Shown here: piece after piece, positions 1 through 5,639 of the stretch
How positions within the stretch are numbered: position 1 is the stretch's first letter
Layout: each line of letters begins with the position of its first letter
Origin: Thermoplasmata archaeon
Lineage (GTDB): Archaea; Thermoplasmatota; Thermoplasmata; Thermoplasmatales; Thermoplasmataceae
Length of the DNA: 9,604 bases
Direction of reading: 5' to 3'
Assembly (NCBI GenBank): GCA_021811505.1
Contig: JAJZOM010000090.1
Span: forward strand, 1-9,604
Notes under the pieces: model-generated
The model's database searches: none
Told to the model about the DNA's origin: nothing
Seen by the model: the letters and a program-made list of their open reading frames with translations, nothing else
Position numbers and translations under genes: made by a program

Positions 1-22
1 TTTTCTTGTTTTGTTTGTTCAT
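1..22 (-). CDS. possible start of a leftward gene sharing the N-terminus of the 613 gene (fragment)
   Basis: On the minus strand an ATG at 22-20 is followed by codons for MNKQNKK and then leaves the window. Its sequence and its upstream GGTG (34-31) equal those of the gene at 613 because both lie in the inverted repeat. If the junction is genuine, a second gene with the same signal-anchor start lies to the left, head to head across the cassette. Only seven codons are visible, and the open plus-strand frame of the next entry covers the same bases, so both cannot be ordinary genes here. An artefactual junction is a serious alternative. Confidence 0.25.
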
Positions 23-34
23 CGCCTACGCACC
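1..34. repeat. left arm of 34-base perfect inverted repeat
   Basis: Bases 1-34 are the exact reverse complement of bases 601-634; pairing stops at 35 (A) against 600 (A). The left limit is unknown because the arm touches the window edge. Read on the minus strand, this arm contains GGTG, an ATG at 22-20 and the codons for MNKQNKK, the same start as the gene at 613. A 34-base perfect match is far beyond chance in 9.6 kb. It may be a recombination site, the edge of an inverted duplication, or a fold-back/assembly artefact. Confidence 0.95.
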
Positions 35-601
35 AGCACATACGGAGTTAACAAGATCACCCAAACCTTGCAATGGACAGGAAATAGCGCAGGGGCCACT
101 TCATCTTCTGAAAGTGTCCAGTACCAAGTTTTGCAGGATTATTACCAAAATTATCAGAATATAACGCCAAGTGTTATGAACACAACAATATCTTTCCTTC
201 TTGGCTTGGCTGAGATTATTGCTGGCGATTGGGCCATAGCAGTCCTAATTCCGTTTGCCATTCTTTCATTTGCCCCCAGTGAACCAACTAATTTCTACAC
301 AAATACATTAACACGAACATATGATGCAGGTCAATATTATAACTTGGGACTTCAGCGTGAGGAATACTATACACTTGGATACAATTATGGATTCCTTGAC
401 CTATACTGGAAATCAGTTTTCATCTTCGGGCTAGAATTGCAAAATGTTTTCCAATCACCTCACTATGATAGTAACACCTATAATAATCCGGTAGTGAACT
501 ATTTCACTTATTCTGCAAGCTACACTATTGTTGGGCCACAAGGATATGATCTATGTGGCGGCTCCGACACGATTGGTTTTAACATAGGACAGTATGCATA
601 G
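2..601 (+). CDS. putative surface/secreted protein, 5' partial or chimeric, unknown function
   Basis: I do not recognise this protein. The frame is open to the left edge, so the start is not seen; the first possible start in the window is TTG at 11. It ends at TAG 599-601. Residues below count from that TTG. The protein is rich in Asn, Tyr, Ser, Thr and Gln, typical of extracytoplasmic archaeal proteins. One hydrophobic stretch at about 58-90 could be a membrane segment or a buried core. There is a single Cys (182). No signal peptide is visible. Residues 1-8 (MFVHRLRT) come from the inverted repeat and are simply antisense of the next gene's start; the protein-like composition begins just after the repeat. 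This suggests that the true N-terminus lies elsewhere or that base 34/35 is a recombination or artefact junction. All its Arg codons are CGN, unlike the AGA/AGG-rich genes downstream. The next gene follows after 11 bases. Confidence 0.6.
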   Translation, partial: FLVLFVHRLRTSTYGVNKITQTLQWTGNSAGATSSSESVQYQVLQDYYQNYQNITPSVMNTTISFLLGLAEIIAGDWAIAVLIPFAILSFAPSEPTNFYTNTLTRTYDAGQYYNLGLQREEYYTLGYNYGFLDLYWKSVFIFGLELQNVFQSPHYDSNTYNNPVVNYFTYSASYTIVGPQGYDLCGGSDTIGFNIGQYA

Positions 602-604
602 GTG
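600..604 (+). promoter_or_regulatory. Shine-Dalgarno-like AGGTG ahead of the gene at 613
   Basis: AGGTG matches the archaeal anti-Shine-Dalgarno consensus (GGAGGTGATC) and lies 8 bases before the ATG. It overlaps the stop codon of the preceding gene, which suggests translational coupling. Most other genes in the window show no such site. The GGTG core is inside the inverted repeat and so is present in mirror image on the left. Confidence 0.5.
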
Positions 605-634
605 CGTAGGCGATGAACAAACAAAACAAGAAAA
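601..634. repeat. right arm of 34-base perfect inverted repeat
   Basis: This is the exact reverse complement of bases 1-34. It begins on the last base of the stop codon of the upstream gene (TAG, 599-601) and covers the spacer, the ATG at 613 and the first seven codons of the downstream gene. The arm ends at 634 or further right: its partner is cut by the window edge, so the true length may exceed 34 bases. Confidence 0.95.
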
Positions 635-1167
635 TATTGGTAATTATTATAATCACTGGGTATCTCGTCTTTACCGGAGGACAATTTCTCACTAAACCAG
701 CTGATCTTAATGCGATTGGGGGCAGTAGCATCGCAAGTTATTCTATTTACTCATTAGAAAAGCCACAAGGACTGAATCTAGGGATTAGCAAAGATAACGC
801 AACATTTTTCTTTCTCGTTAATGCTAAGTTAAGCCCTTGGATCAGTAATGACCCACTGGTTCTTGGAATATCTGTGTTAAAAAGTTTACCTCATACCTCT
901 TTTCCTTATACCTCACTCTCTTTATCACTTAGCAATGTTACACTAGCGGTTAATGGTACACAACAGGAGATAACGTTTTATCATAAAGATATGAACAGTA
1001 ATGACTCCATGATTACATACAGCTACTTGGTAAACCCGATTCGGACGTATGTCGGGAATTTTTCCATAAGTGTATCCTTCACAGTTAACCCAACGTACGA
1101 AATCGGACCATATCATTACAGCGGAAACCCTGTACCTATCCAGGAAACCATCATGGTACATCCTTGA
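613..1167 (+). CDS. putative membrane-anchored extracytoplasmic protein, unknown function
   Basis: This 184-residue protein has a short basic N-terminus (MNKQNKK) followed by a hydrophobic helix at about 8-22, which would act as a signal anchor or signal peptide. The rest looks extracytoplasmic. It is Ser/Thr/Asn-rich with alternating hydrophobic residues suggesting a beta-sandwich, and it has five N-glycosylation sequons (N62, N108, N114, N130, N149). No Cys and no catalytic motif are seen. The ATG at 613 is supported by AGGTG 8 bases upstream and by the signal-like sequence directly after it. The gene follows the preceding one by 11 bases, so the two are probably co-transcribed and may work together at the cell surface; no promoter is visible between them. 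The first 22 bases lie in the inverted repeat. The single Arg codon is CGG and base composition is AT-rich, as in its neighbour, which suggests a shared, possibly foreign origin. I cannot assign it to a family. Confidence 0.8.
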   Translation: MNKQNKKILVIIIITGYLVFTGGQFLTKPADLNAIGGSSIASYSIYSLEKPQGLNLGISKDNATFFFLVNAKLSPWISNDPLVLGISVLKSLPHTSFPYTSLSLSLSNVTLAVNGTQQEITFYHKDMNSNDSMITYSYLVNPIRTYVGNFSISVSFTVNPTYEIGPYHYSGNPVPIQETIMVHP

Positions 1168-1340
1168 GTGCCCCCTTTTCCAACTTTCGCAGTGAGAGAA
1201 TGTAATCGATCTAATTCCTGCTCACAGTTGCTCATCAGAACATAATAAGTCACTCAATTTGTCTCTCAATTGGCGAGTATTATACATCCGGAGTTCATGG
1301 ATCAAGCTTACGGTTGAATACTCAAGTAGAATGGAAATCC

Positions 1341-1347
1341 ATAATTA
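1341..1347 (+). promoter_or_regulatory. weak TATA-like box ahead of the gene at 1376
   Basis: ATAATTA lies 29-35 bases before the TTG start and is preceded by a purine-rich GAAATCC that could serve as a BRE. It is the best candidate in the gene-free stretch 1168-1375, which otherwise shows only a 7-base direct repeat (CTCAATT, around 1253 and 1265) and no ORF or RNA gene that I can support. Confidence 0.3.
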
Positions 1348-1375
1348 GCATACTGTCATAATGGGTTGAAATACA

Positions 1376-2035
1376 TTGCAGCAGGAGATATATATCAGTG
1401 TTCTAGCCTACAGATTCTCTTCTGATTTCTGGTCTGCCGGAGATACGCAGCAAGATGTTTTCTTCAAAGAAACGAATCTTTTTTTTGAAAATTCCAGGAA
1501 GAATCTGGTGAGTTTGAGAACTTACAGATCATTAAGGCACGATTGCGACATTATTTTGTGGCTATCATCATTTGAACCTTCAGATCTCGCCGCATTCAGG
1601 GAAGGTCTTAACAGAAAAATGGGGAAGTTTGGAAAGTGCACTTACAGTATGCTCTCCCTTTATGAACACTCTCCGTACATGAAGGCCAACCAGAAACTGT
1701 CCGACACTCTGAATCTTTCCCCCTTGAAATACTTCATTGCATACCCGATGAACAAGGATCCGGAATGGTACCTTGTGGACCAGGGCGAGAGGAAAACCAT
1801 TATGTCAGAGCACATAGCCATGGCAACAACTCATCCTGAAAACAATGATATCCGCTCCTACACTACGTACTCCTACGGAATCAGTGACCAGGAATTTGTG
1901 GTTATGTATGAAACAGATTCTCTCTCCCAGTGGTCGCACGTTACTGCCAGACTACGTGAAGCAAGACAGAGAAAATGGGTTACTAAAGAATATCCAATTT
2001 TCGCAGGGATACTGTCTGAGCCTTTTCTCCTTTAA
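1376..2035 (+). CDS. chlorite dismutase-family haem protein, coproheme decarboxylase-like (HemQ/ChdC-like)
   Basis: A 219-residue protein of the chlorite dismutase superfamily, a dimeric ferredoxin-like fold that binds haem or coproheme. In Firmicutes and Actinobacteria the HemQ/ChdC members oxidatively decarboxylate coproheme III to haem b. Visible hallmarks are YPMNK at 123-127, matching the HemQ YPM-x-K with its catalytic Tyr and substrate-contacting Lys; EWY at 130-132; ER...M..H at 138-146, where H146 fits the proximal haem ligand; YSYG..DQEFVVMYE at 165-179; and a C-terminal PIFAG. By hand alignment, the site that is Arg in true chlorite dismutases falls at about S161, although R160 is adjacent, so chlorite breakdown is unlikely but not excluded. 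The start is TTG at 1376, since an in-frame stop lies at 1367 and no ATG is available. It is cytosolic, with no signal peptide. The thiI gene follows after 39 bases. The fold is well supported; the exact reaction in this archaeon is inference. Confidence 0.85.
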   Translation: MQQEIYISVLAYRFSSDFWSAGDTQQDVFFKETNLFFENSRKNLVSLRTYRSLRHDCDIILWLSSFEPSDLAAFREGLNRKMGKFGKCTYSMLSLYEHSPYMKANQKLSDTLNLSPLKYFIAYPMNKDPEWYLVDQGERKTIMSEHIAMATTHPENNDIRSYTTYSYGISDQEFVVMYETDSLSQWSHVTARLREARQRKWVTKEYPIFAGILSEPFLL

Positions 2036-2040
2036 TCTGG

Positions 2041-2053
2041 AAAACGTTTTATC
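2041..2053 (+). promoter_or_regulatory. BRE/TATA-like promoter of thiI
   Basis: AAAACG followed by TTTTATC (2047-2053) sits 22-28 bases ahead of the TTG start at 2075, the spacing of a leaderless archaeal transcript. It lies in the 39-base gap after the preceding stop, so thiI can be transcribed separately. Confidence 0.5.
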
Positions 2054-2074
2054 GTTAGTATAAATGCGTTCAGG

Positions 2075-3535
2075 TTGATTATACTAAGATACTCTGAAGT
2101 CGGGCTTAAAGGCAACAGGGCCAGAAGGATGATGGAAGACAAACTCAGGCATAACGTCAGGGAGGGCCTTAGGAGAGTGGATGAAGTATGCAGCATCTCA
2201 TCGGAAAAGGGGAGGATTTTCCTCGATAATTACGGCGATCCAGAAAAGGTCAAGGATGTACTTGGCAGAACCATGGGAGTGAAAAGTTTCTCACCAGTGC
2301 TGAAATTCAAGTTCTCTGTGCCGGAGGAAGTGGTAAAAAAGGCAGTGGAACTTTATTCAGAACAGGTGCATGGCAAGAAATTCGCAGTCAGGGCGAGAAG
2401 GGCCGGAGGACAGAACTTTACTTCTAGGGAATTGAATGTTATGGTTGGGGATGCTCTCTACCCAGTCTCAGCAGGCGTCGATCTGGAACACCCCGAGATT
2501 GAGATCAACATCGAATTGCGTAACAACATGGCGTATTTCTTCACAGAATCGTACAGTGGTCCAGGCGGATTGCCCATAGGATCAGAGTCTCCCATGGTTG
2601 CTCTGGTCTCGGGAGGGATAGATTCTCCTGTGGCAGCGTGGATGCTGTTAAAACGGGGTTCACCAATTAATTTCGTTTTTGTATCGCTTTCTGATCCCAT
2701 AGACACTCTTGATTTCCTGAGGGCAGTGAGGCCACTCGTAGAGAAATGGGGTCACGGATACAATCCAGTTATACACATAGTAGACGGCGGACTTTTGATA
2801 AAACAACTGGTGGTATCAGGGAAGTTCAAAGTTCCGGGTGTTACGTACAAGCGAATTCTTTACAGGATCGCTGAGTCAATAGCCAAAGAAAGTGGAGCGC
2901 TGGGAATTGTCACGGGGGAATCACTTGGGCAGGTCTCTTCGCAGACGCCCGAAAACCTTAATGCCATCAATCGCGGCATAACATTACCGGTATACAGGCC
3001 GCTGATTGGCTTCGACAAGGATGAAATCACGGAAATTGCTAGAAGAATTGGCACTTTTCCTGAAACCAGCAAAGGAGAATTCTGTGCCCTGTTTTCCCAG
3101 ACAGTGGTTCTAGATGCATCTCCGGAAGACATCGATCGCGACATGAAGAATTTCTCCATGATGGACGAACTTCTGGGAAGCCGGAAGGTTATACGCGGTG
3201 ACGAACTATCGGAATACCTCAAAGGAATATCGGATGAGGATTATGAAATAACAAATATGCCGGAAGATTCTGTAGTAATAGATCTTCGAAGCCCGGTCCG
3301 GTTCAAGGAATGGCACTATCCTGGTGCAATAAATTCGAAGCTGGGGAAACTTGAGGAGATCATAAAGGAAAAAGGAAAAGACAGGATATTTGTATTCTAC
3401 TGCCAGAAAGGGCTCCAGAGCGCCTACGCAGCCAGTGAGGCGAGGAACTTAGGTGTGAGATCGTACTATACCTCCTCGGATAAGATGCTGAAAATCCAGC
3501 GCAAGATGATAAATTCCGAATCAGTAACAAATTGA
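2075..3535 (+). CDS. thiI: ThiI: tRNA uridine 4-sulfurtransferase / thiamine sulfur carrier, with C-terminal rhodanese domain
   Basis: ThiI uses ATP to adenylate U8 of tRNA and transfers persulfide sulfur to give 4-thiouridine; in many organisms it also feeds sulfur to thiazole synthesis. Domains in this 486-residue protein: an N-terminal ferredoxin-like part with RYSEVGLKGN (5-14); a THUMP domain (about 55-160) with the FAVRARRAG segment at 103-111; a PP-loop ATP-pyrophosphatase domain with SGGIDSP (179-185) and GESLGQVSSQT (281-291); EFC at 335-337, where C337 fits E. coli Cys344; and a rhodanese domain (about 365-480) with VIDLR (401-405) and the active-site loop starting CQKGLQS at C443, the expected persulfide carrier. 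Both catalytic cysteines are therefore present. Many archaeal ThiI proteins lack the rhodanese domain, so the full-length form is notable; a rhodanese-bearing ThiI is, from memory, usual in Thermoplasma relatives. The start is TTG at 2075, fixed by the conserved RYSEVGLKG only five codons in and by a promoter at leaderless spacing. Confidence 0.95.
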   Translation: MIILRYSEVGLKGNRARRMMEDKLRHNVREGLRRVDEVCSISSEKGRIFLDNYGDPEKVKDVLGRTMGVKSFSPVLKFKFSVPEEVVKKAVELYSEQVHGKKFAVRARRAGGQNFTSRELNVMVGDALYPVSAGVDLEHPEIEINIELRNNMAYFFTESYSGPGGLPIGSESPMVALVSGGIDSPVAAWMLLKRGSPINFVFVSLSDPIDTLDFLRAVRPLVEKWGHGYNPVIHIVDGGLLIKQLVVSGKFKVPGVTYKRILYRIAESIAKESGALGIVTGESLGQVSSQTPENLNAINRGITLPVYRPLIGFDKDEITEIARRIGTFPETSKGEFCALFSQTVVLDASPEDIDRDMKNFSMMDELLGSRKVIRGDELSEYLKGISDEDYEITNMPEDSVVIDLRSPVRFKEWHYPGAINSKLGKLEEIIKEKGKDRIFVFYCQKGLQSAYAASEARNLGVRSYYTSSDKMLKIQRKMINSESVTN

Positions 3536-3560
3536 TAATAGTCGTTATCGATTTTGATTC

Positions 3561-3977
3561 ATGGCCGCGGAGACACCAAATAACGAATTCATACATTCAA
3601 TTCGAGAATTGTATGCGATCCCCGGTCGCAGGTTTATTGTAATTTATGATGGCGCATGCGAATTCTGCAAATATTCAGTCCGGACGCTGAGAAGACTTGA
3701 TTTTCTGAAATGCTATTCATACATATCGTTGCAGGAATTATCGGCTGGCGGAGCACTGATACCTTTCGGCATTCTTCAGGAGAGTATTCATGTTGTCGAC
3801 ACGAAAGAAGCGAAGTTGTACAGATCCATGCAGGCTGTTATCACTCTCCTGAAATACTCCCCGCCATCATTCCCGGCTGTCGTGCTCATATTTATTCTCA
3901 GAATACTCGGTTTCTCGGAGAAGCTGTACAAATGGATCGCGACCTCAAGGCATGCATTTGACATCTTATTCAGGTAG
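3561..3977 (+). CDS. DCC-family (DUF393) thiol-disulfide oxidoreductase-like protein
   Basis: A 138-residue protein with the DCC signature: IVIYDGACEFC places Asp30 and the CxxC pair Cys33/Cys36 at the end of the first beta strand, followed by the helix KYSVRTLRRLD. DUF393 proteins have a thioredoxin-like CxxC and are predicted to be redox-active; their substrates are mostly unknown. The middle part (IHVVDTKEAKLYRSMQAVI) and the hydrophobic C-terminal helix at about 103-116 followed by LYKWIATSRHAF also fit the family, whose C-terminus often lies against the membrane. A third Cys is at 51. The ATG at 3561 lies about 20 residues before the first strand; a weak AT-rich box (about 3532-3541) overlaps the end of thiI, so the gene could be read from its own leaderless promoter or with thiI (25-base gap). 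A link to sulfur handling by ThiI is only positional. Confidence 0.8.
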   Translation: MAAETPNNEFIHSIRELYAIPGRRFIVIYDGACEFCKYSVRTLRRLDFLKCYSYISLQELSAGGALIPFGILQESIHVVDTKEAKLYRSMQAVITLLKYSPPSFPAVVLIFILRILGFSEKLYKWIATSRHAFDILFR

Positions 3978-3985
3978 AATTTAAG
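3978..3985 (+). promoter_or_regulatory. TATA-like box ahead of the gene at 4009
   Basis: AATTTAAG directly follows the preceding stop codon and lies 24-31 bases before the TTG start at 4009, fitting a leaderless transcript. Confidence 0.35.
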
Positions 3986-4008
3986 TCCCGGGAAATATAT
4001 CCTGCCTG

Positions 4009-4392
4009 TTGAGGTCAGAATATCACGCTCTTTCTGCACTGCTTGTAATATCTGCTTTCATCCTAGGTATCGGTGGCTTCCTACTGAGAAGTTATAACTT
4101 GGTTCCGTTCTACCTATCGATCTCCACGATTTTGGTAATTTTCCTGATAATGGTTGTGGCTCATTTTGTGTGGCGTGGCAGTTATCAATGGGCTTTTTTC
4201 GGGTTTACACTGGCCATAATATCTATATTGTCAACCTTGATTCAGCCGGCCCATATTTATGTAATATTGCATCCTTTCGGAACATGGTGGCACACCACTC
4301 TCGCTATTTCGGAACTCGCCGGCTTTATTGTAGTGCCAGCCGTTTACATTATTCTGTTTTTGCGATATAGAAGAAAAATCAAATGTATGTGA
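4009..4392 (+). CDS. small four-helix integral membrane protein, unknown function
   Basis: This 127-residue protein is almost entirely hydrophobic, with four predicted membrane segments at about 8-26, 32-54, 59-78 and 96-118 and a basic C-terminal tail (RYRRKIK) that should face the cytoplasm. Three His residues near segment ends (H52, H88, H95) and paired Trp residues (94-95) stand out, but no known haem- or metal-binding motif is clear. The start is TTG at 4009; the TATA-like box at 3978-3985 is at leaderless spacing. It follows the DUF393 gene by 31 bases in the same direction and converges on the coiled-coil gene at 4414, with 21 bases between the stops. I do not recognise the family. Confidence 0.7.
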   Translation: MRSEYHALSALLVISAFILGIGGFLLRSYNLVPFYLSISTILVIFLIMVVAHFVWRGSYQWAFFGFTLAIISILSTLIQPAHIYVILHPFGTWWHTTLAISELAGFIVVPAVYIILFLRYRRKIKCM

Positions 4393-4413
4393 AGGAACTG
4401 GTATTCTCAGCTT

Positions 4414-5544
4414 TTAGAGGCCGAAAAATGCGCTAACGTTGCGTGCACGGTCTCCAAGCAAGGCAAGTCTCTCCAAAAGGAATTCTCTGGTCACAAGTTT
4501 ATCCTGGCCCTGGTTCGGGTCCCGCTTGTCATTTACAATCCTGTTAGTTTCCTCCTGGAGCTGCGGTGACAATATCTCAAGTATGGTGTAAACAAGGTCC
4601 GGTATCTTCATTTCCGCAATTACATCCACTTCTCCCAGGAAGATCCTGATCAGCCTCAGTTTATGTTCTCTGAGAAACAGAAGAGCAAGCCTGATCGGTC
4701 CAAGCATGTTGCTGACAGCTTCCCTTTCTATGTTACTGTTCAGGGCCGGCTGCGATGTAATCACAACATTCTGTAGATTATCCTCATACACAATTTCAAG
4801 AAAAGATGCATCTTCCGACACAGTTGAATGAAACTTAAACCTGGAATTCGTCCCTTCGTTCGTGAACGTAGCAAAAAGATTAGTTCCTGAGAGCGAAGCA
4901 GAAGCGAGATAGTAATCATCAAGTTTTTCAAAGTCTATGACAGGGTCTTTGCTTACCCATGTCTTTCCTATTCTGGCGGGTAGTTTTAATCCCTTGCTCA
5001 ACGTTCCAGAACTGAGTCTTGTTTTAAGAATCTCCACCTCAGACGAATCCAGCAGGAAATCGTACTCCAGGTTTTTCGGGCATTTACATTTGTATCTTGT
5101 TTCATACCCTCCCTCAATGTATCTGGTGGAAATCTCCGCTTCGAGTAAACTGATTGGATCTCTTGAGAGAAAAGCCTCTACTGATCTGATGCTGGAGGAT
5201 CTGTATCCTTCTATTTCCCTGTTAACTGACATTACTTCATTATCAAGTAATTCTGTAAGTTTCTTCTCATATTCCTCAAGGGTTGACTTCACGAAGCTTG
5301 AGATAGCTTCGCCGTAGATCTTGAAAGTCTCTATCTTCTCATCCTTTTCATATGAATGCAGAACCGCATCTACATCTTCAGAAATTCGGCGTTCCCTTGC
5401 GACTCGTTCATTAAGTCTCCTCTTAAGTTCGTCAATTTTGGTAATGGAATCTCTCAGACGATCATAATTGAGGACGGCCTCAACAAGATCTACCAGAACA
5501 CGCCGAACGAGACTCGCCCCATCTGCTACTTTGTTTGTCTCCAT
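4414..5544 (-). CDS. coiled-coil protein of unknown function
   Basis: A 376-residue, probably cytosolic protein: no signal peptide or membrane helix is seen. Residues about 25-125 are strongly helical and charged with heptad-like spacing (for example IDELKRRLNERVARERRI), suggesting a coiled coil. A CxC pair (Cys153, Cys155; YKCKCPKN) begins a central segment; residues about 200-265 look beta-rich; the C-terminal about 275-376 is helical. The two Cys could bind metal only with other ligands or in a dimer, because no second Cys pair exists. The start is ATG at 5544, with a TATA-like CTTTAAGA about 29-36 bases upstream on the minus strand. The gene stands alone on its strand between a divergent membrane-protein pair and a convergent membrane protein. 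I cannot place it in a known family; a lineage-specific conserved protein is my guess. Confidence 0.75.
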   Translation of the reverse strand: METNKVADGASLVRRVLVDLVEAVLNYDRLRDSITKIDELKRRLNERVARERRISEDVDAVLHSYEKDEKIETFKIYGEAISSFVKSTLEEYEKKLTELLDNEVMSVNREIEGYRSSSIRSVEAFLSRDPISLLEAEISTRYIEGGYETRYKCKCPKNLEYDFLLDSSEVEILKTRLSSGTLSKGLKLPARIGKTWVSKDPVIDFEKLDDYYLASASLSGTNLFATFTNEGTNSRFKFHSTVSEDASFLEIVYEDNLQNVVITSQPALNSNIEREAVSNMLGPIRLALLFLREHKLRLIRIFLGEVDVIAEMKIPDLVYTILEILSPQLQEETNRIVNDKRDPNQGQDKLVTREFLLERLALLGDRARNVSAFFGL

Positions 5545-5572
5545 TTCGATGCTTTACGGTTAACCGATTTCC

Positions 5573-5580
5573 TCTTAAAG
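5573..5580 (-). promoter_or_regulatory. TATA-like box of the leftward coiled-coil gene
   Basis: On the minus strand CTTTAAGA lies 29-36 bases upstream of the ATG at 5544 and is preceded by AAAATA, a plausible BRE side. It shares the 95-base divergent region 5545-5639 with the rightward promoter. Confidence 0.35.
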
Positions 5581-5602
5581 TATTTTGCACCTGAAATGCG
5601 GT

Positions 5603-5611
5603 AAATATATA
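5603..5611 (+). promoter_or_regulatory. TATA-like box of the membrane-protein/permease pair
   Basis: AAATATATA is the clearest AT-rich box in the divergent region and lies 29-37 bases before the TTG start at 5640. It would drive both 5640-6131 and the overlapping permease gene. Confidence 0.45.
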
Positions 5612-5639
5612 TGTTCTGTCTCATCGTATAAGTGATCAC

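Noticed and set aside
943..1161. Minus-strand ORF of 72 codons opposite the signal-anchored gene
   Set aside because: Lies wholly opposite a better-supported gene, has no domain or promoter, and has the composition of an antisense shadow.
1168..1375. Intergenic stretch checked for tRNA, small RNA or small ORFs
   Set aside because: Only very short ORFs (for example ATG GAT CAA then stop) and a weak 7-base direct repeat; nothing supportable beyond a weak promoter box.
1376..2035. Annotation as a true chlorite dismutase
   Set aside because: The YPMxK signature is of the coproheme decarboxylase type, and by hand alignment the distal Arg position appears to be Ser; one-residue uncertainty remains.
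1845..2063. Plus-strand ORF of 72 codons overlapping the HemQ-like gene
   Set aside because: Out-of-frame overlap with conserved coding sequence; no family features.
2860..3222. Minus-strand ORF of 120 codons inside thiI
   Set aside because: Antisense to the well-conserved PP-loop region of thiI; Ser/Arg-rich low-quality translation.
5611..5631. Possible short upstream ORF (ATG at 5611, six codons) before the 5640 gene
   Set aside because: Its ATG overlaps the TATA-like box, so it would lie upstream of the expected transcript start.
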